Assembly: GCA_041879425.1 (NCBI GenBank)
Contig: CP090854.1
Coordinates: 2,356,001 to 2,420,000 of the forward strand
Direction of reading: 5' to 3'
DNA from: Vibrio pomeroyi
GTDB lineage: Bacteria; Pseudomonadota; Gammaproteobacteria; Enterobacterales; Vibrionaceae
DNA length: 64,000 nucleotides
The notes under the pieces are model-generated. The model was not told the DNA's origin, ran no database searches, and saw only the letters and a program-made list of their open reading frames with translations. Within the stretch, counting starts at the first letter, position 1; every line of letters begins with the position of its first letter. The translations under genes were made by a program, and so were the position numbers. Below, one piece after another: positions 38,910 through 49,816 of the stretch.

Positions 38910-39890
38910 ATGTTTGATCAGTTTACTTCACCGTTTAGGTTGAAAGACAAAGGCATAATGGGAATGAACAAGCGCAACCATAGTTACATTGGTCGCTACA
39001 ATGATCGTTCCAAGTATCCACTCGTTGATGACAAGCTTAAGACTAAGATCATTGCTGAACAGGCCGGCGCTACAGTGCCAAAGCTGATTGGCGTTATCGG
39101 TCACCAAGCTGAAGTAAAAACAATCCACAAGATGGTAAAAGAGTGGCCGGGTTTCGTAATCAAGCCAGCTCAAGGTAGTGGTGGTAAAGGCATCCTTGTT
39201 GTGACTTCTCACAAGGATGGCGTTTATACCAAGCCATCAGGTTCGACTATCAATGAAGAAGACGTAGAGCGTCACATCAGTAACGCTCTTGCAGGTCTTT
39301 TCTCACTTGGTGGTAAGAACGATGTTGCAGTAGTTGAAAACCTCATCAAGTTTGATGAGTGTTTCGATGGCTTCAGTTACGAAGGTGTGCCAGATGTACG
39401 AATCATCGTATTCAAGGGCTACCCTGTGATGGCGATGATGCGTTTATCTACTTCGGCTTCAGACGGCAAGGCTAACTTGCACCAAGGCGCTGTAGGTGTA
39501 GGTATTTGTATTGCGACAGGTAAAGCCGTTCGTGCGGTTCAGTTTGACCATCCAGTCACTCACCACCCAGATACGGGTAAAGAGTTGGCGCTACTTCAAG
39601 TACCGCATTGGGAAAAACTGCTAACACTGGCATCAAGCGCTTGGGAAATGACAGGTCTTGGCTACATGGGTACTGACATGGTTCTAGACCAAGAAGAAGG
39701 CCCAATGGTACTTGAGCTTAACGCACGTCCAGGTTTGGCTATCCAAATCGCGAACGGTGCTGGTCTGCTACCTCGATTGCACCATATTGAGAACCTTGGT
39801 ACACCAGCTGAATACCCGAAACCTGCAGAGCGCGTGGCATACGCAGCTAAGCAATTCGGTGTTCACGGTAATGAGATTGTTCCAAACTAA
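38910..39890 (+). CDS. Alpha-L-glutamate ligase-like protein (RimK-related ATP-grasp)
   Basis: This is a 326-residue cytosolic ATP-grasp enzyme. The family N-terminus (K-G-I-M-G-M-N-K-R-N) is followed by the ATP-binding F-V-I-K-P-A-Q-G-S-G-G-K-G-I, a V-R-I-I-V-F region and the metal-binding E-L-N-A-R-P-G-L. RimK-like enzymes join an amino acid, often glutamate, to a carboxyl group. GGAGG lies within the end of the preceding gene. The substrate is unknown; the operon with a periplasmic protease and a 7TM transglutaminase-like protein suggests a peptide made inside and processed or sensed outside. Confidence 0.85.
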   Translation: MFDQFTSPFRLKDKGIMGMNKRNHSYIGRYNDRSKYPLVDDKLKTKIIAEQAGATVPKLIGVIGHQAEVKTIHKMVKEWPGFVIKPAQGSGGKGILVVTSHKDGVYTKPSGSTINEEDVERHISNALAGLFSLGGKNDVAVVENLIKFDECFDGFSYEGVPDVRIIVFKGYPVMAMMRLSTSASDGKANLHQGAVGVGICIATGKAVRAVQFDHPVTHHPDTGKELALLQVPHWEKLLTLASSAWEMTGLGYMGTDMVLDQEEGPMVLELNARPGLAIQIANGAGLLPRLHHIENLGTPAEYPKPAERVAYAAKQFGVHGNEIVPN

Positions 39891-39934
39891 GCTATTAGCT
39901 GACTAGGTCACTTGATACCTAATAGAGCTCAATA

Positions 39935-39971
39935 AAAAAGCCGCATAACTCTGAGAGTTACGCGGCTTTTT
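39935..39971. terminator. Bidirectional terminator
   Basis: The stem 39935-39944 with 39962-39971 continues past one mismatch into a further 5 pairs. It has A5 and T5 flanks and separates the convergent ATP-grasp and formate dehydrogenase-like genes. Confidence 0.85.
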
Positions 39972-40000
39972 AGTATCTGCCATGAAGTTAGCAGATTAGG

Positions 40001-43000
40001 TTAAGCCTCTGTAGCTTCAATTTCAGGCTCACGAATCGGATCAATACGCACTGCCGCTACCTTAAACTCTGGGATCTTGGCATGCGGATCTGTCGCCGTT
40101 GTCGTCAAACGGTTCACTGGCGACTCCACGAAATGGAAGGGAATAAACACCACGCCTTTCTGCATTCGCTTGGTTACAAACGCTGCGATTTCAATTTCGC
40201 CACGACGTGTTGAGACTTTGAGCATCTGACCATTCGAGATCCCTAACGCTTCAGCATCATGCACACTGACCATGGCACGTGGCCCTGCTAAGTTATCCAG
40301 ACCTTTTGTTTTACGTGTCATAGTGCCAGTATGGAACTGCTCTAGGATACGCCCTGTCGTTAATACTAACGGGTATTCTGCATCTGGCAGCTCTGCCGCA
40401 TATCGAAACGGAATCGCTTCCATTTGGCCGCGCCCGCGAGTGAACTGAGTCTGGTGCATAATACGTGTACCATCAGGGTTGTTTTTATTGCTTGGCCATT
40501 GCACGCCGTTGACCGTGATGTTTTCCCAACGTAAACCACCATATTGTGGCGTGACGCGAGCAATCTCATTGGTGATGTCCGCAACCGAATCGTAGCACCA
40601 ACCACCACCCATTGCGTTGGCAAGCATTTGGATAATCACCCAATCCTCTTTCGCGTCACCTGGAGGCAATACCGCAGGGTTAATACGCTGAACGCGTCGC
40701 TCGGTATTGGTAAAGTGACCAGACTTCTCGGCGAACGAGCAAGACGGTAGAACCACATCGGCATACTGCGCCGTTTCGGTTAAGAAGATGTCTTGCACCA
40801 CAAGGAAATCTAACGCTTCAAGCCCTTCAATAACGTGTGCTTGATTCGGATCGCTTAGTACAGGGTTTTCACCCATCACGTATAAACCACGCACATCTCG
40901 ATTACACGCCCCGTCAATAATTTCAGTCAGCGTTAACCCTGTTTCAGCAGGCAAATCAGCAACGCCCCACTCCATCGCAAACTTTTGGCGAACCATTGGG
41001 TTATAGACTTTCTGATAACCCGGCAGGTTATTTGGCAACGCGCCCATGTCGCATGCACCTTGAACATTCGATTGACCACGCAGCGGGTTGATGCCACCAC
41101 CTTCGATACCGATGTTGCCACACAAGAGCTGCAGGTTAGCAATCGAGCGAACGTTGTCATGGCCAGTGGTGTGTTGCGTGATACCCATGGAGTAATACAC
41201 CGCAGTGCGTTCTGCAGTACCTATCAAGCGCGCCATCGCGAAGATGTCTTCCGCTTTAACACCAGTCACCAACTCTACTTTGTCTAACGAGTAGCTTGGT
41301 GACATTACCTCTTGTAGCAAGGTATCAAAGCCATCGACACGGTCATCAATGTAATCTTGGTCATACCAACCGTGCTTGATGATCTGCTGCATCACGCCAT
41401 TAATCAGCATCACGTCTGTACCCGGTCGGTGTGCGAGGTAAAGTTCAGCATGGTCGGCAATATCGATTCTCTTAGGATCCGCGACGATCAAGCGAGCGCC
41501 GTTATGCCTTACTGCCTGTTTGATGTGTGAGCCGATAATTGGGTGCGCGGATGTAGTATCAGAACCAATGATAAAGATGACATCTGAGTGTTTAATGCTT
41601 GGGATATCATTGGTCATCGCTCCACTGCCTAGCGAAGCTTCAAGCCCAGTTACCGTTGAAGCATGGCAAAGACGAGCACAGTGATCGACATTGTTGGTGC
41701 CAAGTTCACGACGAATGAATTTTTGGAATGCATAGTTATCTTCATTGGTGGTTTTAGCCGACGAGAAACCAGCTAAAGCATTACTACCAAAACCTTGTTT
41801 GATTGCCGTGAACTTATCAGCAATCAGCGTAATGGCTTCTTCCCAACTCGCAGGTTGTAACCAGCCATCTTTACGAATTAACGGCGTTGTAAGGCGGGCA
41901 TCACTAGCGACGAAGTCAAAACCGAAACGTCCCTTAACACACAACATGCCTTCGTTAACCAGAGAATCACCGCCCTCGATATAACGGATTTTGTTCTTCG
42001 CTTCGTCAACATGCATGGTCAGCTTACAGCCCACACCACAATAGGTGCAGATGGTATCGACCTTCTTGAGAACGTCGGTATCGCCTTGTTTTCTATCTCT
42101 CGCATCCACCATCGCACCGGTTGGACATGCCTGAATACAAGAACCACATTGAACACAATTAGAGTCGCCCATTAAAGTCTGATTCGTCCCGAAATTCGGA
42201 CGACACTCAGGTCTTGAAGCGGGCTTGCCATCAGCCTGATTCATGAAACTTAGTACGCCATGAACATTCTGTTCACGACACGCTTGGATACACTGACCAC
42301 AACTGATGCAACGGTTGGCGTCAAAGATGATGAATTCAGAACTGTCATCGACAGCAAACTTCTGCCTTGTCGAACCAATTTTGGATTCCTCTGCGCGAAT
42401 AGCTTGCCAGCTCTCATTAGAAGCGACATCGATTTTGTATTCTGGATGTGTTTGGGTTGCCTTGTATTCAGTCGAGTAATCACGCAGATCGCAGTCGGTA
42501 TTGGCTTGGCAACCACACTCTAAACATCTTGCTGCTTCAGCGATTGCGTCAGTATTATCAAAGCCAGTTTCTACTTCTTCAAAGCTTTGCTCTCGCTGCT
42601 CTGGAGTGAGCTCAGGCATAATCTTACGCGCCATGCGCTGTATCGACTTGTACTGCTCGGGATCAACGGCTTTGAGCTGCTTGTGCTTTCTAGAGTTAAA
42701 CGGTTTAGCCGGAATATTTTCCATATCACCGTTGAAGAATCTGTCGATAGCTTGCGCAGCAATACGCCCGTCGCCTACCGCTTCGACTGCTGTCGCTGGA
42801 CCACGACGGAAGTCACCGATACTAAATATATTGCCCGTACCTGTGTGCATGGTTTGCGGATCAGCGTCCGCGGTGTTCCAACGTGTTAGTGGGATATCAA
42901 TCTCTTCGTTATCCATGAAGCTTAAATCTGGTTTCTGTGACACCGCAGCGATAACCGTATCGAACGCTTCGACAAAGAACTCACCCGTTGGTTTAGGACT

Positions 43001-44230
43001 ACGACGACCAGAAGCATCTGCAGGACCAAGCGCCATATGTTCTAATCGAATCTCAGATACATGTCCATTTTCATCAGCAATATTCTCAGCCGGGTTAGTC
43101 AAGAAGTGGAACTTAACACCTTCGTGTTCAGCTTCTTCGATCTCATAATCTTCTGCAGGCATTTCATCTCGTGTACGACGATAAATCAACGTGGTGTCCG
43201 CACCATCACGTACTGCAGTTCGAGCACAGTCAATCGCCGTGTTACCACCGCCAATCACAGCAACTTTTTTGCCGGTAGTAAAGTGTTGGTCAGTCACATA
43301 GTCTTTCAGATAATCAACACCTAGGTAGCAGCCACCAAGGTCACTACCGGGATAATTCATCTCAACGGCTTGTGACGCCCCCACGGCTAAGCAGACCGCA
43401 TCAAAGTCACGACTAAGATCTGACAAGGTAAAATCAACACCAAGCTTCTTGTCGCACTCTACTGCCATTCCGTTACGACACATAAGTTCGATTTCTTTAT
43501 CTAGAATCGACTTCGGTAAGCGATATTCAGGGATACCATAACGCAACCAACCACCAGCTTTAGGCATCGATTCATAAACACTGACGTCGTAGCCCTCATT
43601 AGAGAGGTAATAACCCGCTGTTAAGCCACCAGGACCACTGCCGACAATCGCAATGCTCTTACCTTTGTTGGGTTTCTTCGCTGGCATGTAGCTCTCTTGA
43701 GCAGCTAGATCGGCATCGGCTGCGTGTCGCTTAAGTTGGCGAATCGCAATCGAATCATCGACTAAGTTTCTTCGACACTCCGTTTCACAAAAAGCCGGAC
43801 ACACGCGACCAATCGATAGTGGCATCGGCAGTGTTTTCTTAATCACTTCGATAGCTTTGGTATGATCATTTTGAGCAATATGATGGAGGTAAGATTGAAT
43901 ATCGACTCCCGCTGGGCAAGCAGTTTGGCACGGAGCTTCACAGTCAGCGTAGTGGTCTGCCATGATACGATTCAGCGCATCTTGTCGATGAGTCGTTAGC
44001 TGTTTAGATTGAGTGGTGATGTTCAAGCCATTGGTTACCTCAAGCTCACAAGAACGTGTTACGCCCATCCCATCCACTTCAACCACACACAAATCACACG
44101 GCACCTTGTCCGCTGTTTTGTTCAAACCACATAACGATGGAATCTCTAAACCACATGTTTTTGCCGCCTCAAGAACGGTTTGCCCTTGTTCGACGATTCG
44201 AAATTTCCCATCAATGACGATTTGAATCAT
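40001..44230 (-). CDS. Formate dehydrogenase-like molybdoenzyme fused to a GltD-like flavoprotein
   Basis: This is a 1,409-residue fusion. In order: an N-terminal [2Fe-2S] ferredoxin, a GltD-like part with C-E-A-P-C-Q-T-A-C-P, FAD motif G-S-G-P-G-G-L and NAD(P) motif I-G-G-G-N-T-A, two [4Fe-4S] motifs (C-I-S-C-G-Q-C and C-V-Q-C-G-S-C), a third cluster C-T-Y-C-G-V-G-C and an FdhF-like molybdopterin domain. The active-site position equivalent to selenocysteine is Cys in A-R-L-C-H. It probably couples formate oxidation to NAD(P). The start at 44230 has AGGA upstream; an earlier ATG adds 15 residues. There is no fdhD or cytochrome gene beside it. Confidence 0.88.
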   Translation of the reverse strand: MIQIVIDGKFRIVEQGQTVLEAAKTCGLEIPSLCGLNKTADKVPCDLCVVEVDGMGVTRSCELEVTNGLNITTQSKQLTTHRQDALNRIMADHYADCEAPCQTACPAGVDIQSYLHHIAQNDHTKAIEVIKKTLPMPLSIGRVCPAFCETECRRNLVDDSIAIRQLKRHAADADLAAQESYMPAKKPNKGKSIAIVGSGPGGLTAGYYLSNEGYDVSVYESMPKAGGWLRYGIPEYRLPKSILDKEIELMCRNGMAVECDKKLGVDFTLSDLSRDFDAVCLAVGASQAVEMNYPGSDLGGCYLGVDYLKDYVTDQHFTTGKKVAVIGGGNTAIDCARTAVRDGADTTLIYRRTRDEMPAEDYEIEEAEHEGVKFHFLTNPAENIADENGHVSEIRLEHMALGPADASGRRSPKPTGEFFVEAFDTVIAAVSQKPDLSFMDNEEIDIPLTRWNTADADPQTMHTGTGNIFSIGDFRRGPATAVEAVGDGRIAAQAIDRFFNGDMENIPAKPFNSRKHKQLKAVDPEQYKSIQRMARKIMPELTPEQREQSFEEVETGFDNTDAIAEAARCLECGCQANTDCDLRDYSTEYKATQTHPEYKIDVASNESWQAIRAEESKIGSTRQKFAVDDSSEFIIFDANRCISCGQCIQACREQNVHGVLSFMNQADGKPASRPECRPNFGTNQTLMGDSNCVQCGSCIQACPTGAMVDARDRKQGDTDVLKKVDTICTYCGVGCKLTMHVDEAKNKIRYIEGGDSLVNEGMLCVKGRFGFDFVASDARLTTPLIRKDGWLQPASWEEAITLIADKFTAIKQGFGSNALAGFSSAKTTNEDNYAFQKFIRRELGTNNVDHCARLCHASTVTGLEASLGSGAMTNDIPSIKHSDVIFIIGSDTTSAHPIIGSHIKQAVRHNGARLIVADPKRIDIADHAELYLAHRPGTDVMLINGVMQQIIKHGWYDQDYIDDRVDGFDTLLQEVMSPSYSLDKVELVTGVKAEDIFAMARLIGTAERTAVYYSMGITQHTTGHDNVRSIANLQLLCGNIGIEGGGINPLRGQSNVQGACDMGALPNNLPGYQKVYNPMVRQKFAMEWGVADLPAETGLTLTEIIDGACNRDVRGLYVMGENPVLSDPNQAHVIEGLEALDFLVVQDIFLTETAQYADVVLPSCSFAEKSGHFTNTERRVQRINPAVLPPGDAKEDWVIIQMLANAMGGGWCYDSVADITNEIARVTPQYGGLRWENITVNGVQWPSNKNNPDGTRIMHQTQFTRGRGQMEAIPFRYAAELPDAEYPLVLTTGRILEQFHTGTMTRKTKGLDNLAGPRAMVSVHDAEALGISNGQMLKVSTRRGEIEIAAFVTKRMQKGVVFIPFHFVESPVNRLTTTATDPHAKIPEFKVAAVRIDPIREPEIEATEA

Positions 44231-44552
44231 AGCCTGTCCTACCTTTACCTTTCGCACACTGCGAGTTATCAACAATTAAAAATAAAGTAATACAATATTA
44301 TTAATATTATTTAATCTATGTAATTACCATACATTAATTATGGTTTTGTGCGTGTGACCTCAAACAAGTTCCATTGATAATAACCACAAGGTATGAGTGG
44401 TCTTATCTGTATATGGAAAACATTAAGTTGAAGATAAAGACTATTTTAGGAAGGCAGGTGTAATCAGGGAGATTAGGTTTCAGATATTAAAAAGCCCCTA
44501 CCACTGTATATAAAGTGAATAGGGGCTTTGAATTGATAAATCGGCTTAAAGC
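44231..44552. other. Region between mukB and the dehydrogenase gene
   Basis: About 320 AT-rich bases. They hold the dehydrogenase promoter region and the mukB terminator at 44491-44529. I see no other gene. Confidence 0.4.
44491..44529 (-). terminator. Terminator of the muk operon
   Basis: A 9-bp stem (44491-44499 with 44521-44529) is extended by an inner helix. It lies 24 bases after the mukB stop and ends the cmoM-mukFEB operon. Confidence 0.75.
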
Positions 44553-47500
44553 TTACTGCTCAGCTTCTTCAATCAGCTCTTGCACTGGCGATGCAGGTTT
44601 GTTTTGAGCAAAACCTCGCAGACCAACAACGTGTACATGTTCATGATCTTTGAAGACCTTACGTACCAGTTTGTAGGTTGTGCCTTTCTCTGGGCTGATG
44701 TTCTCAGGAGCTGCAATCAGAAGTTGCATGCCTAGACGGTCACACAGTTCAAACAGTGTAGAGATAGACTTCGCATCCAGACGTGCTGCTTCATCAAGGA
44801 ACAACAAGCGACATGGAACGATGTCTTTGCTACGAAGTCGACGAGACTCTTCTTCCCAGCTCTGAACAACCATCAATAGGATAGATTGACCAGTACCGAT
44901 CGCCTCACCCGTAGACAGTGCACCCGATTCCGCTTGTAACCAACCATCAGAGCCACGGTTAACTTCAACACTGAGCTCTAGGTAGTTACGGTAATCCAGT
45001 AGCTCTTCACCTAGAACTTGAGGAGAACGTTGACCCATGTCGATGTGTGGGTTCACACGTTGGAACAATTTCGCCATTGCTTCAGAGAAGGTGAAACGGG
45101 TCGTCTCGAACAAGTCTTTGTGCTGCTCTTGTTGAGTCGCTAGGCCCGATAGCAAGATTTCGTGGCTTTCACGGATCTTAACATTCAGACGTACGCCTTT
45201 AACCTGACCAAAGTAGATGTTCGACAAGCCTTGGTTCAGCATACGAATACGGTTCTGCTCACGCTGAATCGTCTTCTTAATGATGCTTGCTACCGACTCA
45301 GAGCTGATCGCTAGGCGGTTTTCACGCTGCGTCAGTTCTTCGGTTAGTCGAGCCAGTTCAACTTCCATCTCTTCGATTGCTTCAACCGGATCATCCGTAT
45401 GAATGATGTCTTGGCGAATACGCTCACGAAGGTGCTGGTAAACCGCTATGTAGAACAGAACCTTACGTTCTGGATGCACGTTATCTTCCGATAGGCGCAG
45501 CGAATCGCGTAGGTCTTCGTTGTCAGCCACAGCCAGACGCAGTGCACCCAGTGATTTATCCGACATTGAGCGAAGTTCACCAGCCGTTAGGTAAGCCAGC
45601 TCACGCTTGTGTAGACGACGTTCAACGTCATTCTCACGAGCTAAACGCAGTACTGAACACCAACCTGCTTTCGCCGCAACCACGAAGGTACGAAGCTCTG
45701 TGTACTCTTTCTGTACTTTCTTAAGACGCTTAGCTAACGCTTTCATCTCAAGTTCAGTTGAAGTAATCGTACGCTCGTATTCACTCTTACGGCTACGAGA
45801 AGTGTGTAGACGCTCTTGAAGCTCGTCACGACGACGTACAGCGCGTTCTTCAGCGCCTTCATCAGCATTTACACCGAACTCTTGAAGCTCTTGCTTGAAC
45901 TCTTGAACCGTCTCTTGCTTCGCTTGGTGCGAGCTCTTCAGTGCTGCCAATACTTGGTTGTACTGGTTCATCTGTTCACGAGCTTGTTTCAGGCCATCAC
46001 GACCTTTCGCTCTTGCTTGTTCCGCTTGAACCAGTTTCGCTTTCAACTGCTCGCTCAGTTCGCTGCTCTTGTTAAGCAGGTCAACAGAGTCTGCGTAAGC
46101 AAAGTAGTGACGACGCTCAATCAGGTCAGACAGTGCGAACACTTTGCCTTTTAGCGTTTGCAGTGCGTTGTCTGCCTGACGGTACTCCGCTTCCAAAGCT
46201 TCAAATTGCTCTGGGTCAGCATCGAGTGCAGAAACGATTTGCTCTAATGAAGTCAGCGCTTTGCCATGAGTGTTCAAGTAAGACTTAGCTTCGCTTAAAC
46301 GCTCTAGTTGTGCTTCTAATTCAGCAAGACGCTCAGCTAATGTTTCGTCTTCAAGAATACGAACCATAGGTGCCAGTTTGTCTAACGCACCAAGCGCTTG
46401 CTTGCTTTGTAGAAGCTGACTGCGTTGTTGTTGCTCTTTAGAATCTAGTTCTGCCAGAGAACGAACAATTTGGTTACGCTTGTCGCGAATAGACGCTAAC
46501 GCCTGTTCTGGATCAGCGTTGAACGCAACGTGCAGGTGCTTCGCAACAAAGCTGTTGAATGCTTGGTATAGGCGATTCAGTTTTTGAGAGTCAAATGCTG
46601 CTTTCGCGTGGTTCTCAACGACAACATCACGCTCTTCGCGCAGTTTCTCAAGGCGTTGTTCACGAGCTGCGCGACCAAACAGTGGGATCTCAGGGAAACG
46701 AGAGTAACGCATTTGGCGATCGTTCAGTTGAACGCACACTGCGCCTTCTAACTCATCGGCGTTGAATGAGCTGTCATCAAACGCGTCTACATCACCTTCT
46801 AGGATGTAAAGGTCTTCTGGACAATCATCAAGATCAATCAGCTTCTCTTTGATGCCATCAAGATCAGAAACCACAATCGCGTGACGAGCCGGGCCGTACA
46901 TCGCACTGAAGTAAGGCGCATCGCCAATCGTGATGTCGTCGTAGATCTCAGAAAGCAACACGCCACCCAGAGTGTCTGCTAGGCCTTTCAGACGAGGATC
47001 GTTCGAACCACCTGGAGAGGCTAGACGCTCAATTTCTTGCTCAAGTTCAGCTCGGCGCGTTGCCAGTTGATCTTTAGCAACCGCTTGAGATTTCTCGTCT
47101 TCAAGAACTTGTTGCATTTGAGTCATTACCGCTTGGCTATCTTCTAGCTCAGCTTCGGTTTGATCTCTTAATGCTTCAAGCGCATCGTTTGCTGTGATCC
47201 AAACAGGTGCAATAGACTCAAGCTTTTGAATCTCTTGGTCGTGGTTTTGTTGCACACGACGTTGTTCACTTTTCGCTTCACGCAGCTCTTCTTGAGCATA
47301 CTCAAGCGTTTCGATCTGCATTGCATGACGTTCGCGCTCTTCGTCGAAAACCGCTTCGTCAGTCAGTGAGATGTTGTGTTGCTTTTGGTATTCAGTCGCC
47401 AGCTCTTTTGCTTGACGCTGCTGCGCTACATCACGAGCCATGTCGCGGTGCTGAGCACGCCATTGCTGTTCGTTCTCTACAACATGTTTAGCGTTACGAC

Positions 47501-49013
47501 CTTTTTCTAGAGCTTGCTTAGCGCTGTGAGACGCTTCTTTACGTTCAACGTCACCAACGATGCTCTTAACCAAAGACAGTGCTTTGTCGAACTGTGCAGA
47601 AGCTGCAGAAGACATGTCTAGCTTGTGCTTAGTTGACAGTAGCGTCTGCGTGCTTGATTCTTCTTGTGCTTTTAGCTCAGAAACCAAGGTTAACGCGCTT
47701 TCTGCAGTAATAGAGTCATCACCTAGCAACTGCTTGGTTTTCTCTAATGCTTGCACGGCTTGCTGGTATTGAAGAGCACGAGTCTGCTGAACATCCAACG
47801 CTTGTTGGTAATCAGCAAGCTGAGTTTTTAGGCTATCCACTTCTTCTTCAGTGATAGTTGCCTGCTCTTCTGCCAGAAGAACTCGCTCTTGAGCTTCTTC
47901 CACTACCATCATCTGCTCTTCTAGACGCTCATTAAGCTCTTCTAGATCTTCGCTGTAACGAGCAATTTTCTCTTGCTGGCGAAGTGCAGTTTGAACCAAT
48001 TGAAGATGATCCGAAGCCGCTTGGTAGTCTTGTTCTAGCGCTGACTCTTGATCCACCAGCAGTTCGAGCTCTTCTTGAACACGATTCAACAGGTTGTTTT
48101 GATCAAGTAAGGTTTCGCGAGAACCAAACAGTTCACCACGGAACTTCATGGTTTGATCTAACTTGTTACGACGATCGTTAGCATGGCGCATGTAGTCCGC
48201 AGCCACGTAATTCGTAGATTCAGTGATCAAGTGTTTGAACAAGTCACGATCCGACTGAGTTGTCTTGATCGCTTCTAGCGTCATGCGGTTCTCGCGCAGT
48301 GCCGATTCCATATCTTGGAATGCTTTCTTCACACCACCATTTTGCGGTAGAAGGTAATCACGCAGAGAACGTGTAATCGCACTTGAGATACCACCGTAAA
48401 GTGATGCTTCAATCAGACGGTAGAACTTAGAACGGTCGCTGCTGTTACGCAGCTTCTTCGGTACCACACCGTACTCAAACATCTGTGAGTGGTAATCAAC
48501 AATCGAAGAGAACGCTTTAAAGTGAGCGCCTTCGTACTGTGCAACAGCTGCTTTCACATCGTTCAACTGACATACACGAGCGTGGCTGTCTGAAACGTTT
48601 TGAATCAATACATCCGTTGGTTTCACGTGGCTTGGAAGGCCTTGGATAACGAACGGCTTGATGTCTACTTTCTTATCACGACCCGCAACTTGCTGCAGTT
48701 TTACTGCAAACAGTAGGCGTTGATTACGAGAGTTCACCACATCTAGCGCGGCATAACATGCGCCAGGTTGAAGCTTACCGTAAAGACCTTTATCACGAGA
48801 TGACTGCGAGCTGCCTGCTTCCGTTGTATTACGGAAATGCAGAAGGCTTTGGTCTGGGATAAGTGCTGTGATGAATGCCGCCATTGTGGTCGACTTACCT
48901 GCACCGTTACCGCCAGAAAGCGTTGTAACCAATCCATCAATATCAAAAGTACGCGCGAAGAAGCCGTTCCAGTTGACCATGGTTAATGATTGATACTTAC
49001 CTCTTTCAATCAT
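44553..49013 (-). CDS. mukB: Chromosome partition protein MukB
   Basis: MukB (1,486 residues) is the SMC-like ATPase of the MukBEF condensin that organises the chromosome. The N-terminal head carries Walker A ([10 protein letters not shown]). Two long coiled coils flank a hinge at about residues 670-790. The C-terminal head has the signature [11 protein letters not shown] and Walker [11 protein letters not shown]. The length equals E. coli MukB (1,486). Its ATG overlaps the mukE stop by 4 bases. Confidence 0.98.
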   Translation of the reverse strand: MIERGKYQSLTMVNWNGFFARTFDIDGLVTTLSGGNGAGKSTTMAAFITALIPDQSLLHFRNTTEAGSSQSSRDKGLYGKLQPGACYAALDVVNSRNQRLLFAVKLQQVAGRDKKVDIKPFVIQGLPSHVKPTDVLIQNVSDSHARVCQLNDVKAAVAQYEGAHFKAFSSIVDYHSQMFEYGVVPKKLRNSSDRSKFYRLIEASLYGGISSAITRSLRDYLLPQNGGVKKAFQDMESALRENRMTLEAIKTTQSDRDLFKHLITESTNYVAADYMRHANDRRNKLDQTMKFRGELFGSRETLLDQNNLLNRVQEELELLVDQESALEQDYQAASDHLQLVQTALRQQEKIARYSEDLEELNERLEEQMMVVEEAQERVLLAEEQATITEEEVDSLKTQLADYQQALDVQQTRALQYQQAVQALEKTKQLLGDDSITAESALTLVSELKAQEESSTQTLLSTKHKLDMSSAASAQFDKALSLVKSIVGDVERKEASHSAKQALEKGRNAKHVVENEQQWRAQHRDMARDVAQQRQAKELATEYQKQHNISLTDEAVFDEERERHAMQIETLEYAQEELREAKSEQRRVQQNHDQEIQKLESIAPVWITANDALEALRDQTEAELEDSQAVMTQMQQVLEDEKSQAVAKDQLATRRAELEQEIERLASPGGSNDPRLKGLADTLGGVLLSEIYDDITIGDAPYFSAMYGPARHAIVVSDLDGIKEKLIDLDDCPEDLYILEGDVDAFDDSSFNADELEGAVCVQLNDRQMRYSRFPEIPLFGRAAREQRLEKLREERDVVVENHAKAAFDSQKLNRLYQAFNSFVAKHLHVAFNADPEQALASIRDKRNQIVRSLAELDSKEQQQRSQLLQSKQALGALDKLAPMVRILEDETLAERLAELEAQLERLSEAKSYLNTHGKALTSLEQIVSALDADPEQFEALEAEYRQADNALQTLKGKVFALSDLIERRHYFAYADSVDLLNKSSELSEQLKAKLVQAEQARAKGRDGLKQAREQMNQYNQVLAALKSSHQAKQETVQEFKQELQEFGVNADEGAEERAVRRRDELQERLHTSRSRKSEYERTITSTELEMKALAKRLKKVQKEYTELRTFVVAAKAGWCSVLRLARENDVERRLHKRELAYLTAGELRSMSDKSLGALRLAVADNEDLRDSLRLSEDNVHPERKVLFYIAVYQHLRERIRQDIIHTDDPVEAIEEMEVELARLTEELTQRENRLAISSESVASIIKKTIQREQNRIRMLNQGLSNIYFGQVKGVRLNVKIRESHEILLSGLATQQEQHKDLFETTRFTFSEAMAKLFQRVNPHIDMGQRSPQVLGEELLDYRNYLELSVEVNRGSDGWLQAESGALSTGEAIGTGQSILLMVVQSWEEESRRLRSKDIVPCRLLFLDEAARLDAKSISTLFELCDRLGMQLLIAAPENISPEKGTTYKLVRKVFKDHEHVHVVGLRGFAQNKPASPVQELIEEAEQ

Positions 49014-49816
49014 GCTTCACCTTCTACTTTTGTTTGTTCGCCGTCGTTTGACTCAAGGTCAAAGTCAGCTTGATCGTTAAAAATGTCTTGTTGACCGTTT
49101 TCGTCTACGCCTGCATCAACTTCTGATGCGGCTTCCGCTTGTTCTTCATTCAACAAGCTGCCTTGGTTAGGCTCTTGCGTATGCACCACAGCTTCACCAT
49201 CACGGATAAGACGCAGTTGAGCTTCTTTCATGTCATCGCCAACACGTACGTCAGCACCAAAACGAAATACTGCTTCGCTGATACGGAACTTGCCCGTCTC
49301 GCCAATCGCAATCAGCATGCCGATACGGCGTAAGCGACGTAGAGAAGTACGTACTTTTTCAAACAGCTTTTCTTTATCTAAATCAGAACCCGACGCACGG
49401 TTGGTTGCTAGCTTCATGAGTTTTTTCTCATCTGCTAACGACATCAACTCATCAAACAGCTCTTGGTTAGTAAAGATACCTTCGTGTGCTAGACGCTCTG
49501 GGCTTAGGTACAGGAAACACAGTACCTTACCAACAAGCATGTCTAGTTCAGACAAAACACTACGACCGATTAGCGATGTAGAACGCGGACGTAGGTAAAA
49601 GAAGCCTTCTGGCGCTTTCACGAGCTCGGTGTTGTAACGTTGGTAGAAATGCTGAAGCTCAACTTCAAAATCTGAAAGTAACGCGTGGTTATCTAAGTCT
49701 TCTGTTGAAATATGCTTTCCTGAACGCAGCATGCTGTCTAGCGCAGGGAACAGTGGGTTCGCTATCGCTTTTACCAGTTTCTCTGGCATGTAATCATCAG
49801 TACTTGTTAATGACAT
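49010..49816 (-). CDS. mukE: Chromosome partition protein MukE
   Basis: MukE links the MukF kleisin and MukB. The ATG at 49816 (AAAGG upstream) fits the family N-terminus better than an upstream start. The core, with [14 protein letters not shown] and [10 protein letters not shown], follows E. coli MukE. A tail of about 50 residues after R-L-I-R-D-G-E-A is very rich in Asp, Glu and Gln, making the protein about 268 residues against 234 in E. coli. The start overlaps the mukF end by 20 bases. Confidence 0.95.
   Translation of the reverse strand: MSLTSTDDYMPEKLVKAIANPLFPALDSMLRSGKHISTEDLDNHALLSDFEVELQHFYQRYNTELVKAPEGFFYLRPRSTSLIGRSVLSELDMLVGKVLCFLYLSPERLAHEGIFTNQELFDELMSLADEKKLMKLATNRASGSDLDKEKLFEKVRTSLRRLRRIGMLIAIGETGKFRISEAVFRFGADVRVGDDMKEAQLRLIRDGEAVVHTQEPNQGSLLNEEQAEAASEVDAGVDENGQQDIFNDQADFDLESNDGEQTKVEGEA

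Noticed and set aside
42501..43148. 215-residue open frame on the plus strand inside the formate dehydrogenase-like gene
   Set aside because: It is antisense to a strongly conserved coding region and its composition reflects the codon bias of the real gene.
40001..44230. Selenocysteine in the formate dehydrogenase-like protein
   Set aside because: The reading frame has no in-frame TGA at the active site; the residue is Cys in A-R-L-C-H.
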